64,000 bases of DNA from Hirsutella rhossiliensis (GCF_020360975.1 NW_025408667.1:682001-746000); one strand, 5' to 3'; positions 1 to 10,878 are shown, counted from the stretch's first letter. Notes: generated from the sequence alone by a model not told the origin. A program made the numbers and translations.

Positions 1-486
1 TCACGCATGTTCCCCGACCGGAGCTTTGACGTCCGCAGTGTCAGCGTTCCCTCGTGCGTCCCCGACCAACCCTTCTCCGACGACCAGACGCTGCAGGGGG
101 CCCTGAACCGGGCCAGCAACGCGCGCGCCGCCCACCCGGCCGCCGACTTCTGGGTCGGCATCGAGGGCGGCGTTGACGACACTGGCGGCCGTGACGGCCC
201 TATCGAGTCGTTTGCTTGGGTCGTTGTCGCGGGCAGCGACGGCGGCGTTGGCCGGGCGCGCACGGCGGCGTACTACCTGCCCAAGGAGACGGCGAAGCTG
301 CTGCGCGACGGCATGGAGCTGGGCCACGCCGACGACCTGGTTCACGGACGTACAAACTCCAAACATCACAGCGGCTCGGTGGGCATTCTGACCGACGATG
401 CCGTGGACAGGGCGGGATACTACACCCAAGCCGTCATCCTGGCCCTCATCCCTTTCAAGAACCCGAGCCTAACCTTTTCCCTGTAA
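1..486 (+). CDS. Inosine/xanthosine triphosphatase (DUF84/YjjX family), 3' part
   Basis: The gene enters from the left edge and ends at a TAA at 484-486. The reading frame is open from base 1, so the ATG at 7 is probably internal. The family hydrolyses non-canonical purine nucleotides such as ITP and XTP, keeping them out of nucleic acids. Visible family signatures are a GIEGGVDD block, a following WVVVAG strand, a YYLPKE block, GMELGHADD, NSKHHSGSVGILT and a C-terminal YYTQAVILALIPF. Family proteins are about 170-200 residues, so perhaps 20-40 residues lie outside the window. No intron is seen in the visible part. Family assignment is by recognised sequence pattern; substrate specificity is inferred from the family. 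Confidence 0.85.
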   Translation, partial: SRMFPDRSFDVRSVSVPSCVPDQPFSDDQTLQGALNRASNARAAHPAADFWVGIEGGVDDTGGRDGPIESFAWVVVAGSDGGVGRARTAAYYLPKETAKLLRDGMELGHADDLVHGRTNSKHHSGSVGILTDDAVDRAGYYTQAVILALIPFKNPSLTFSL

Positions 487-2094
487 GAGCAAGGCATGGC
501 GTATTCGTAAGAAGAGGAGACTAAAAGAGGAAAAGAAATGACGAGAAAGGCTAGTGGGAAGAAAAGCATATCAGGTTAAAGAAAGACATGCATTTTACCT
601 CAAGGCCCGACTGCCTGCCGAAGTACATAGTCGAAGCTAGCAAATAAGCAGCCGACGCGAGAGAAAGGGTAGCTTTTCCCGTATGCTCCTCGGAGTTGGG
701 GCCCTGAGGGTGGATCAATCTGTCCAGCTACGGGTGGTTTGGAAGCTCACTAGACTATAATGTATGACGATCGAAATATATATCAATAATCTGGCTGGCA
801 GTGGCTCCTTGGGCAATAGACTAGAACCATGCCCAGACCATCATCTGGCCTAGGCAAGCCAATGTAGCTGCATCAACAACCGCAACAGGTGTTCCATGGC
901 GCAGACGGCACATGATGCCCGAGGCCCGCTTCGTTACACTGGCCCACCAAAGGCTCCATCACCTATCCATAATAATTGGATATTCACAATCCGTGTAACC
1001 CAGACACGGCTCGGAGCAGGTGTCAATGTCCATGATACTGCAGCATTTCATCAACGACTTTTCTGCTGATGACACTGATCTCTTGGCTGCGTTCGTTGGC
1101 AGACGGCTCAACAATGATACACAGTCGGGTCGTGGAACCGTCTCTCCCAATATTCCGGGAATTGTCGAAACATTTAACCCACTCTTCGGTGAATTTTCAA
1201 AGGATTGGCCGGAGCCTGGGCGGAAGATTTGCATATCGGCGCTCCACGGCTTCCTATTGTCCAAGACGAGTATGTATTGCGCGCCGACTCCGGAACGCTT
1301 ACGCCAGCCCTTTGAGGACATGCCCAGGCAGTCGAATGACCGCGGCTCGGCGCCTTCATCGGTAAGAATCACACGCGCCAGCATTGTTCTTTTCACCAAA
1401 TAGTTCTAATGCTCTGATAACCTACTCGTGCTAAATGTCCCACAACCGGCTGCTATTTGTTTACCCACATCGTTCGGTGTATGCTTAACATTAACTCTTA
1501 CGCTTAATACGTATAGGGAACTAATTAGCGTGGCTCGGCAGGGTTGTCAAGACTCCACTTGCCAGCGTTATTGAGGTTATCGGAGCCTGTATCTCTTGAC
1601 CCTTTGACGTAATAATCCAGTTTCGCCGTCTAAGGGAAACTCACGCTGCAATTATCGTTACCTGGCCGAACGGCTCTAGAACGCTGCCGGATTGCCAAGA
1701 CTTTCGAGCAGCGGTTGGTGGTGGGAAGTCTTCGAGTGGTCTTTATACAGGTCTTGTTATTTTCCAGGTTCAAGGGGAGACACGCGTTTCCGTGCATGTA
1801 GCTAGCATGACTCTTTGATAGAATTCATGCGGATGCTACTGGTACGTCGGTTGCCAGAGTCCATTATAGATGTAGATGGATCGATCTGATCGTAGCAGGC
1901 GCCAAAATTTCCTGAAAAAATGGAACAATATCTGCGTTACAGCGGTATAGCTATCCCTTGGCTCGCATGCATAACGATATAATGATTACATCAAGCGCAA
2001 ATTGCATGCAGGACCTATCTACTGGCCACGAACTCGAACTTATATACTACTAAGAACTCGGCAGCTACCACGCGACGACTCTAGTTGTAGAGAT
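487..2094. other. Gene-poor intergenic stretch
   Basis: No recognisable gene. Open frames overlap on both strands at 959-1403 (127 codons on plus, 146 on minus). Neither resembles a family I know, and neither has convincing exon borders. The stretch from about 1430 is visibly AT-richer than the flanking gene. Confidence 0.5.
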
Positions 2095-2099
2095 GTAAC

Positions 2100-2196
2100 T
2101 GTCAAGCTGGTAAAATACCGCTACACCATGCAAATTGAGGGCACCCCCGATAGAGGTGTTACTAACGCGTATTATAGGCCCTTTCTTATCCTAACA
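2100..2196 (+). mobile_element. Short TG..CA insertion element, copy 1 (97 bp)
   Basis: The copy starts TGTCAAGCTGG and ends TAACA. It is flanked by a perfect 5-bp direct repeat GTAAC at 2095-2099 and 2197-2201. It is nearly identical to copy 2 and similar to copy 3. TG..CA ends with a 5-bp target duplication are what a solo LTR leaves behind, but at 97 bp it would be a very short LTR. A MITE with minimal inverted ends (TGTCA/TAACA) is the alternative. No coding capacity. Confidence 0.8.
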
Positions 2197-2201
2197 GTAA
2201 C

Positions 2202-3417
2202 TCTATAAATGTCACCCTTGCAAAGATGTATAGTCATGGATACTATAGTGCACGCGGCGAGGTAGACTTGCTCTTTATTCTAGGAATCTAAGGCGGCATA
2301 ATATTCTTTTCTTAACGCGAGGTCGACCTATTCCGGACATATGCTGCGAGTAACCTCGTCCTCTAATCATTTTCACTCAGGGATTATACTTATGTACTGC
2401 TTCTTTTTCGTTCGGCCAACGAGCAATAGGGAACTAGGACGATTTGGTCTAATATGCCGCTTTTAAGTGCATTCTCGCTGCTCCTAGTCGTGTAGACAAA
2501 GCGTCCCCCTCTCGCTGCATAACAAGGGCCGAGTCGCAGTATCATGCTCGCAATTTTTGAGTGGCTAGGTTTCACGAAAATAAACATGTAATCATTGTAC
2601 GTGTCAAGCTGGTAAAATACCGCTACACCATGCAAAATGAGGGCACCCCCGATAGAGGTGTTACTAACGCGTATTATAGGCCCTTGTCCTGACAGTACGC
2701 AACGCGGAGGACCGAGAACTTTCGGCCTTAACCCCGCTTCGGGGGCTTATGCTCCTTGGCCGTCCACCAGGCTCAGTAAAGCTCCGAACAGTCCGTGGAA
2801 CACGCCGTGGGAAAGACCCATCAAGGTGGAGACAGCATCATACAATATAGCGAAGGCATAGGACAAATTACTTAGCAAATGCCCACGTCTGCGGAGTCGC
2901 AATGTCCGCAGCATCCGGGAATTTGACAGAGTCATGTGGTAAAAAAATAAATGTATATACAAAGAAGGGATTATTGAAGAAAGTTCGTCTTTCGGGCTGT
3001 GCTATGAGCCCCACCTCACCTGAGGCTGGTTATAAATATCTCCTTGATGCCGTTTCCTTACTCGTACACGACGAGACGTCTCTAGAGAGTTCTCAGAGGC
3101 TCTTCTTGATTGAGTCTTTATAGCTTGTCAGAGTCGTAGCCTGATTATCTCTAGCAAAGACGGCGTCTGTACAGCGAATCGCAAGGGGGGTGTAAAGGAA
3201 CGTCACGCACGCTCATGTCACTCTAACCGCTCACTCGACTTGCTCTCGGGAAACGAGTACGTTGTGAAAACTATCACCTCTTTACCTCTCGTGCAACGAC
3301 TAATTACAAAAGGGTGAAGACATTTTACCGCCATCTGCCTCTTTAATCTCCGTTTAGCCATCACCAGACTCTAGAAGCGCTTGTTACTACCGGGGGAAAA
3401 GCTTCATCGCACCCATC
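2202..3417. other. AT-rich non-coding stretch (holds element copy 2)
   Basis: Apart from element copy 2, no gene could be supported. The part immediately before 3418 serves as the upstream region of the NADase-like gene. The stretch shows many short T/A runs and stops in all frames. Confidence 0.5.
2602..2694 (+). mobile_element. Short TG..CA insertion element, copy 2 (93 bp)
   Basis: Same orientation as copy 1 and almost identical over the first 80 bases, with a small length difference near the 3' end. It starts TGTCAAGCTGG and ends TGACA, with a perfect 5-bp duplication GTACG at 2597-2601 and 2695-2699. Because copies 1 and 2 each have their own target duplication, they are separate insertions, not the two LTRs of one element. 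Confidence 0.82.
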
Positions 3418-4166
3418 ATGTCCATTCTCTCCCTTTCGCTGCTGGTTCTGGCTGCAATCAGCCCTGCGTACGCAAAAGTGGCGAAGCCAGTAAGCTGCGA
3501 CCCGCAAAACTACTGCGCCGGCACCGCGTTTGATGCCTCACTGCAAAAAACCCACCTGTGCGGCGATAAACGTCTCGGCCCCGTCGACTTCAAGACCGGC
3601 GATGCCCCCAAAGCCGTCTGGAAGACCTACGTCCCCTTCTCCAAGACATGCCCCGGTGCTTTTCTAGGCGAATTTGGCAAGGACCAGTGGTATCGGTATC
3701 CTCCGGAAGACGGCTTCAACCTCGATTCTAGCGGCAGGCCCATCAAGGAGAAGAAGACCTTAACCCCGGGAACGCTGGTTGACCGCTTCGGAGGTGAGGG
3801 TGGCAAGTTTCTGTCTCCCTGTGGGACGCCATATGAGAAGCGATCGCTACCACCGGCTAGCCTGGCGCCATACCCAGCAGATCCGAGGTAAATTCCTTCG
3901 AACCAAACTTGCCGAGAGGAGCAGCCATTCTAATGTGCATTGACTACAGCCATCCGTTCAACTACCGCGTGTACAAGGTGATTAAGGACTTTCCCGTGTC
4001 GGCTGGCCCTATTGCGCCTTTCTTTGACCAGCCCGGACTTGGCGTCCAATACAAGCTGAATATCAATGTCTCCATGGCCTTGAAGAAAGGGTACCTCGAG
4101 CCACACGCAGCCAGCTGCGACACCGGGAAGGTGGCGAGGAGTCTGAGGGTCCATAGAGTGTTTTGA
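3418..4166 (+). CDS. Secreted TNT-domain NAD+ glycohydrolase-like protein
   Basis: Two exons, 3418-3887 and 3950-4166. The 62-bp intron has donor GTAAAT, branch CTAAT and acceptor ACAG; the product is about 228 residues. The first 20 or so residues are a clear signal peptide (hydrophobic core LSLLVLAA, then a small-residue end PAYA). The mature part matches the fungal TNT (DUF4237) fold: an early CGDKRLGP block, a DRFGGEGGKFLSP loop with the conserved Arg, an LPP motif, and a late GVQY carrying the conserved Gln. Fungal members are secreted or surface enzymes that hydrolyse NAD+ to nicotinamide and ADP-ribose. Activity is inferred from the family. The gene stands alone, flanked by short insertion elements and a transporter pseudogene, which suggests an accessory locus. 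Confidence 0.8.
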
Positions 4167-4349
4167 AAGGAGAGGCCTATTAATTAGTGTACTGTCTGGT
4201 AGCTGGCCTACCAAGTACTGGACCTCGAAATGTCCTGGTGGCTGCAGGCGAATAGGACCGCTTCTCGTGTTCTCAATAGCCAGCCTATACGATGGTAGAG
4301 GTATTGGACTTTAATTATATCAATATCACCACTTCCTACTTTGAGTACC

Positions 4350-4446
4350 TGTCAGAGCAGAGAAGGGCTTATAATACGCATTAACATCACCTCCAATGGG
4401 GGTGCCCCTATTTTTCATGGTATAGCGGTATTTTACCAGCTTGACA
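4350..4446 (-). mobile_element. Short TG..CA insertion element, copy 3 (97 bp, inverted)
   Basis: Reverse-oriented copy. Read on the minus strand it starts TGTCAAGCTGG and ends TGACA. Perfect 5-bp duplication GTACC at 4345-4349 and 4447-4451. It is more diverged from copies 1 and 2 than they are from each other. It sits about 180 bp past the NADase-like stop codon and just before the decayed transporter. Confidence 0.82.
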
Positions 4447-4629
4447 GTACCTGTCCCGGCATCGGGTGGGTATGCCGGGCCGTAGCGGCGCGGGCTGTGC
4501 TTCTCCACATCGGGCCCTGGAGACCCCAGGAGAAGTTAAAAAATCCGGTTCCCCCGACGATTCCAGATCAATGCCTGTTCGAAAGACGACGTTTGAAACT
4601 CGTCCACATACGAAAAGTCGCTCTCCATT

Positions 4630-5565
4630 GGATGAAGCGGTAGTGAAACTGACATCGTTCGCCCCCTTCGTTGTCTCGCGCTGGTATCTATTCTACGGGC
4701 TCCCCCTGGGTCTGGCAGGGACGAGTATGGCGCTTGCTATCGTCGCCCTTCAAAACTCCCTGAAGCTGAATCCCAGAGACTTTAGTTAGAGCAGGTCCCC
4801 CGGCCGCGACGGGAAGCCTCGGAGCGATAAGAGTGCGCGAGGGTTCATCAAGGCAACGCTGTCCCTGCCCGGAGTCTGACCGCTGTGCAGCTTCTTCTGT
4901 TTCTCCTTTGGCTTTACTATGACCGGCGGCGACTGGGTCGTCGAGTATCTCGTCGACGTGCGTGGGGGAAACATGTCGCAGATGGGTTGCGTTCCTGTAG
5001 GCTTTAACGGCGGCATCCAGCCCGGGAGATTGCTCTTTGCCGAGCTGACCTACCGGTTCGGCGAGCGCCACCCGATTCTCGCCTACAGTCTCGCCGCCAT
5101 TGTTCTCCAGCTCGTCTTTGGCTGTAAGTCTACAATGTAGCCATGTATCGACATTGTCTGCGGTGTGCTGATGAGCGAGCTCGCCATCTATGAGTGCCCA
5201 ACATCATTGCCGCCTCGGTCTCCGTGTGCCTCGTCGGCATCTTCACCGGCCCTTTCTTCGCAACAGTAAGTCAGCCGCCACCATCCGGAACTCCTCCTCA
5301 TCGGCAAGATCGAAGCAACATCGACCTCTCGCAAGCGCGGCCGTATCTAAGGAATCTAGTTGGGCTCGAAACCATTCCCGCATCACCTCCGCTCGCTCGC
5401 CCTGGGGCTTGTGCTTCTATTCGCCCAGATTGGGAATCCCTTGTTCCTGAGCATTCATCGTCTCGCAAGCCAGCGTCTCGATGCTCCACCCCACCTTGAC
5501 AGGTCTTCTCCCCGCGACGGTCATCATTTAGTTCTTCGTCCCGCGTCCCAAGTCCAAGTCATTGT
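4630..5565 (+). pseudogene. Decayed MFS transporter (BSC6-like family)
   Basis: Pieces of one transporter appear in order but in different frames. They are a YLFYGLPLGLAG helix near 4685, then GGDWVVEYLVDVRGGN with GFNGG and YRFGERHP near 4922-5090, then VPNIIAASVSVCLVGIFTGP near 5194-5265. The last are LALGLVLLFAQIG near 5395 and a MLHPTLTGLLPAT segment near 5480. Stops interrupt the fragments (TAG at 4787, TGA in the segment near 4878, TAG in the last segment), and the final helices need frame changes. Two GTAAGT donors (5125 and 5271) still lie where introns would be expected, so the loss looks fairly recent. No complete transporter can be made from this locus. Confidence 0.7.
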
Positions 5566-6793
5566 TCAACGGGAGTGCGATGGATTAAGAATAGCGGCGC
5601 ACCCAGAGAGTGATTCGGGGTTACGCCGGAAAGCCGGGAAGCGGTTTGGCTCAAGGTCACATGGAGTCCCGCGCCTGACAAACACTAGACGCTCGCCGGT
5701 TCGCGAAAAGATGATCAATATGGCGTGCATGATTGCTTGAACTGATATTCTAGACATGACATGCAACCAAGGGATTGGGGATTGACACAAATTCCAAGCA
5801 CCTTCCGTAGACCTTAACCTTGAAGGCGTTATTTGCTTGTATAATCTAGACACTTCGCAAGGAAGTCGACTCCTAATCAACATCTCCATCTATACCGAAC
5901 TCATACAGGCCCCTACAGCATCAAACATTAGCCAACATCATTCCTTTTCTTCTTCATAGGTTCCAGACGCCAACAAAGTACAACCTCCCACCAAAGCTGG
6001 TATTCCGAGACCGTGTCCGTGTTCGTCGGGCATAGCTTAGCAAGGTCAAGGCCAGCTATCGTCATGGTCGAGTTCGCCTCGCTCAAGGCGGTCGTAGGTG
6101 TAGTTTCCAAAGACATATTTGGCGTCAGTCATGAAGCAAGCAGTTGGCTCGTCAACGGAGTTGCGTATTCGGGATGTGCGGACTCCAAACGGGCGCCTGT
6201 CAGCCATTGACTTCCCTTTGCTTCGGATAAATGCGGCGACCAGAGTCCTCAAACAGGTACAATATTCGGAGCGAGCTGGGAAGATAGGTCAGAATAAACA
6301 TTTCATGGCCTGCCTTGAATGTCAGTCTCTGCACACTCCGGGGTAGCCGGTGCGTGCTCCAGGACCGGTTCTCTAACAGCGATTCTCTGGCATTAAGGAG
6401 ACGATTATGACCCTCAACTCGAGAGTAAGCACTGTCAGCACGTCCTCGTGTAAGGCGTGCGGGCAGAAGGGGAAGGAGGAAGACGCAAACGAGACTCGAC
6501 AGAAAGAAAGAGACGGCATTTAGCATTGTTTAAACTATCCGGCAAATGTGATGAGCACCAAGACCAAGGGGCGAGGCTTAAGAAAGAACTGGGCACAATG
6601 AATTTATATATGCAACGTGTGATGTGTAGATTCACCTGATGGAACAGTCATTACATGTAAGTCTTCTCAGCTGCCAATTCCGTCCTCTATATCTTCCGGC
6701 CCGCCGTGTGCAGAAGAACGGACTGATATACAAGCATGTCCGTCGGTCTATATGCCTCGTCGGTCTTCCCTCCAACCCGTTGGTCCTCCCTCT
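5566..6793. other. Non-coding stretch between transporter remnant and RNase T2 gene
   Basis: Only short overlapping open frames are present, none with a recognised domain. The right end includes the 3' flank of the RNase T2 gene. Confidence 0.5.
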
Positions 6794-7711
6794 CTACACG
6801 GCAGCCTGTTCATTCCACCGCCGAGCCTTGGGCAGGTACCGAACCGTGTATGGACAAGAGCTCTTCGGTCCATCCGGATCAGCCGCAACGAACTCGCCAT
6901 CCTGCAGCGACCCGCGAACATTGAAGTGATACCACACCTCATTAATGGCCCCGCGCCTGCAGCGAAGCGTCACGGGCGCCCCGTGCCGCTCCGACAGCAC
7001 GTCCTGAATCTCGTCGCGCGAGTACGAGCGCCGGTACGACGGCTCGATGCCCGCGTCGGCGAGCCACTCGTGCGTCGGCAGCGTCTTGAAGAGCCCCACG
7101 GCGCGCACAAAGTAGGCGGCCGCCTCCTCGGCCGGGCGGTAGCGCGCGCCGTAGCAGCTGGGCGCGAGGGTGCTGATGCATGTGCCGTGCTTGGCCCACT
7201 CGTGTTCCCACAGGGTGTCGTCGGCGCCGCGGTAGGCTTTCCAGTATCGGTCCATGTAGTCGAGCGTCGAGCGTGCGCCGGCGGCCGTGAGCACGTCGCT
7301 GAGGTTGGTGTAGACGCGGTCCGTGTCGCAGGCCGTCGGGTAGGAGCCGTCGCAGTTGTCGGGCCAGAGGCCATGGATGGTCCACGAGTCTGTTCATAGA
7401 TCAGGGCATTGTCTTATTTTCAGCGCTTGCCGCCCCATTTAACCCCTATTCATCTGACCCAGGCTCGATGGAGTTTGATGCTATTGCTGAGATATTCATC
7501 ATCGGGAGGAGGCCACGACTTGTTACGTACCAGACGGCCCCGTCGGGGGGTGCGTGTCCCAAAACTGCGTCTGGAGCAGCTGACCGGCCGGGATGAAGCA
7601 GCAGGTATCGACGACGGCTGACGAGTTGTGGCACGAGAGCGGCGAGTCGCTGGGACACGTCTTGCCGGCCGAGTGGGCCAGAAGAGGCGCGAAGGGGCCG
7701 AGGGGATGCAT
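6794..7711 (-). CDS. Ribonuclease T2 family endoribonuclease
   Basis: Two exons on the minus strand, 7711-7531 and 7389-6794, with a 141-bp intron (GTACGT..ACAG); 258 residues. The start was chosen at the ATG in a CACCATG context. Both catalytic segments are visible: HGLWPDNC right after the splice junction (CAS I histidine), and WEHEWAKHGTC (CAS II, with Glu, Lys and His). The cysteine pattern near the N-terminus (CPSD, SCHN, DTCC) and the PAGQLLQTQFWDT segment also fit. RNase T2 enzymes are normally secreted and cleave RNA through a 2',3'-cyclic intermediate. The N-terminal leader from this start is short and only weakly hydrophobic. No better in-frame ATG exists upstream, so secretion is less certain. 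A MULE sits 239 bp upstream of the start. Confidence 0.87.
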
Positions 7712-7950
7712 GGTGAGAGGTCCTGCGCGGTGAGCTCGAGAAATGGTTGACGAAACGACTGTCCTTTGATTGGAGGTGATGGAGAAAAGATGCTTCTTTG
7801 CCTCACCAGCTTGGAAGACCGTGAGGATGGTCAGGGCCAGACGAGAGTCCCTCCCTTTTAGGGGCGTTGGCGACGGAGCTTCCCAACCACCCACAAACCG
7901 AGGTACCTGAGCTCTCCGAGCTATGAATGGAGGAACTCGACCAGCCAGCT

Positions 7951-7959
7951 AAGGGGTCC
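7951..7959. repeat. MULE target site duplication, left
   Basis: AAGGGGTCC directly abuts the left end of the element; the identical 9-mer abuts the right end at 11465-11473. Confidence 0.92.
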
Positions 7960-8065
7960 GAGTAATCAAACATACACTCCTGATTTTCAAACATACACTC
8001 CCGACCTAAGCCCCATTTGGAAGAAGACCCCGCCACCAAAATTTGGCGCGCGCTTTCCCAACGCC
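7960..8065 (+). repeat. MULE terminal inverted repeat, left
   Basis: Begins GAGTAATCAAACATACACTC and ends TTTCCCAACGCC. It contains a 15-bp direct repeat, TCAAACATACACTCC, at 7966-7980 and 7987-8001, a candidate transposase binding site. Confidence 0.93.
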
Positions 8066-8229
8066 CTGGCTTGCCGTGACCATCGCCGCCGCCCACCCGC
8101 CCAGCCACCTGCCTTTTGGCCGCCATCTGCATTTTCGCAATCATCAACAATTGAAGCTATCACCACTTGACTCAACACAACAACGCCGCCGCCGCCTACC
8201 GCAATAGTCACGTCTAGTCAATCGTCCCG

Positions 8230-10878
8230 ATGAATTCGACCGAAAGCAATACCAACAGTAGCACCGAGGCTATCACGGAGATGTCTTTCGATACGTATGA
8301 TGAGGCGCTTGAAACACTCAAAGCTACGCAAGAGCTCCTTGGCTACGTCGTAGTCGTTGCAAATAGCAAGAATACCGGCAAGCCTAGGCGCAAGGAAGCC
8401 AATATCCGCTGTGAATACAGTGGTCAGTATAGGCCCTGGGACGAGGCAGAGGGTATATACAAGACGTCATCCAAGAAGTCGGGATGTGACTTTCGCTGTT
8501 ACATCCGCTTCTACCGACGTTGCAATGCATTCAAAGTCACCATCAAGCACGGCTCTCATAACCACGAACCTCTATTTGAGCCAATTGCTAACCCCATCGT
8601 CCGTCAACGAAGCCAACGCAAATTCGGCATCGAGCGTCTTCATAGCCTCGTCGAGGGCTTAGCAAGAACGTCAATAACAAGAGCAGGGATATCGTGGATG
8701 CTATCCGACAGGAATATCCTGAGCTCCTTATTACCGATTCTGATATACACTTCATCCAGCTGCAACTTCGTGCCTTCCGTTACGGCGCCTCTACATCTAC
8801 ACAGCCTTCCTCGATGTACTCAAAGATGCTAAAGCAAAGGGGAAATCAGCTACTATGCAGTTGACCGTGGCCCTAATGGGAAGGTTTGGAGGTTTTTCTG
8901 GACATACGATGACTGTATTGCTGACTGGAAGCGTAACCCCGAGCTCCTTATCATGGATAATACGTATAAGGTCAACCGCTTTAACATGCCGCTTCTACAG
9001 ATCATTGGCACAACAGGGCTACACAAGAGCTTCAGTGTAGGCTTTGGCCTCACTGCCAAGGAAGACGAAGGCGCGTTCCAATGGATCCTCTCACAGTTGC
9101 GTGAGGCTGGTCGGCAGGCTGATATTCCGGACCCGGGCGTTGTGATTACCGACTTTGATACCGCCCTGAAGAACGCCCTTGACTCTATCTTCCCATCAAC
9201 GCAACAACAAGTGTGCGTTTGGCATATGATGAAGAACGTGATCCTTCACATCAAGAAGAAGTGGGAAGGATCCCTCGATGGCACCGAGATTGGCGGAGAT
9301 AGGCCAGAACAGGAGACTCGCCTCGCTGCAGCAGCCGCTCTCGACGACCCTATACAGGCAGATAATGCCATTGACGAGGACCGACCTATCGACCGTGCCA
9401 CTGATTACCAGATTCAACATGCCTCACAACTGGCAGATCAGTGCGTTGAGCAACAAGATGATCGTGAAGATGACGATGGAAACCCAATACTACCCCCGGC
9501 TCCAAGGCGGACTTTTGAGCACACAGCTGACGGTATCCGTGATGCCTGGGTTTCAGTCTTTAGGGCTCGCACGGCTGAGGAGTGCAGAGATCAGTGGGAT
9601 CTACTCTGTATAGAGTTTTCGGATCAGCCAGGTAACCTAGCCTAACTACCCTCCTACTCTAACCTTTTACTAAATAGCTCCTCTTATAGCTCTCGTTAAT
9701 TACCTCCGTACAACCTACTGGCCATGGCGTGCCCAGTTTTCCACCTACGCTATCCAACAGTACCGAAATTATAACATTACGGTAACTTCCCGTGTGGAGA
9801 GCACACATCACGAGTTGAAGTCACGATTACGCAACCGCTTCATTGACCTCCATCAGCTACAAGCACATCAGAGGCTCGTTACCCATCGGCAAAAGAAGCA
9901 TCGCGAAAGCTTCAATCCGAGTTTGCAAGAGCTAGAGTTGAATGGGCCAAGCAGACGATTATGAAGTCACTGCACCGAAAAATTGGCTGGCAGCCGATGA
10001 AACAGATCTTCAGGCAAGTTAGGCTAGCCCGGGCTGAGCTTGCCGATAATCGAGGCATGCCTACGATTTGTACGGGTGCTTTCACGATGCAATGGGGGCT
10101 GCCCTGCCGGCATACAATCCGCGATTTGATCCAGGCTGACGCGGCCGCCCTTATACCATTGCATCTTATTGATAACCACTGGCGGGTTTACGGCGTGACT
10201 GTAAGTATCTTGCTCCAGCCATAAGTACTATACTAATTTACTAGCAGCCTGAACAACAGCAATATATCGATGCAGACCACGAAGCCGATCCTGACGTTGT
10301 CCAGCCTCGCCGGCGTGGAAACAGTAGACGCGAGGTCCTCCACTAGAGGCATCTACGGGCCGGATCCTTAGTGCTTGGGAGCAAGAGGAGCATAGAGCCA
10401 ACCCAGAGCTCGTATCACGGCCACCAGAGACGCAAAAGAAGAAGAGGAAGGGCACAGGCACCACTATCATGAACAAGAGGTCGAATACACTTGCTTCCGT
10501 GAGCAGCCGGGTTGACGATCTTGCCCAGCAGATCGGTGATTTCATCAAGTCACAAGCAGCAGCAACGCCGGTGCTGTTATCACAGGTGCCCTCACTTCCA
10601 CAGGTGCCGCTGGTGTCACAGGGATACCAAACGACGATGCCCTCACTTCCACAGCCGGCGCCGCCGTCACAGGGATACTATGTGATGCCACCGCCTACAC
10701 CAATTGTGCCTGTATACGTACAGGCGCCGGCGCCGTCACAGTGGCAAGAACCGCCTCCTCGTCACAGGCACATCACGACGGCTTCATGTGGGCACAGCCG
10801 CCGGCACAGTCTCACGAGACGGCTACGGAGCATTTCCAGCAGCTGGGGATCAGAGGACACGGCACCATACAAAACTAG
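8230..10878 (+). pseudogene. MULE transposase gene with multiple frameshifts
   Basis: The coding path begins at the ATG at 8230. The first ~140 codons carry a FAR1/WRKY-GCM1-type finger (Cys residues in NIRCEYSG and GCDFRCYI, then HGSHNHEP). The DDE core follows: LIMDNTYK near 8950, VITDFDTAL near 9145, CVWHMMKNV near 9210. A SWIM-like C..C.H segment (CTGAF..GLPCRHTI) lies near 10070-10120, and the tail is rich in Pro, Gln and Ser. Introns at 9632-9689 and 10201-10247 have normal borders. The homologous path changes frame near 8656, 8804, 8840, 9906, 10340 and 10756; the first five each fit loss of one base, and the exact change at the last is less clear. The final TAG is at 10876-10878. Not functional as read. 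Confidence 0.82.

Noticed and set aside
959..1403. Overlapping open frames on both strands (127 and 146 codons)
   Set aside because: No family resemblance, no supporting splice sites or context; cannot choose a strand.
2100..2694. Copies 1 and 2 as the two LTRs of one miniature retroelement with a ~405-bp interior
   Set aside because: Each copy has its own distinct perfect 5-bp duplication (GTAAC versus GTACG), so they are independent insertions.
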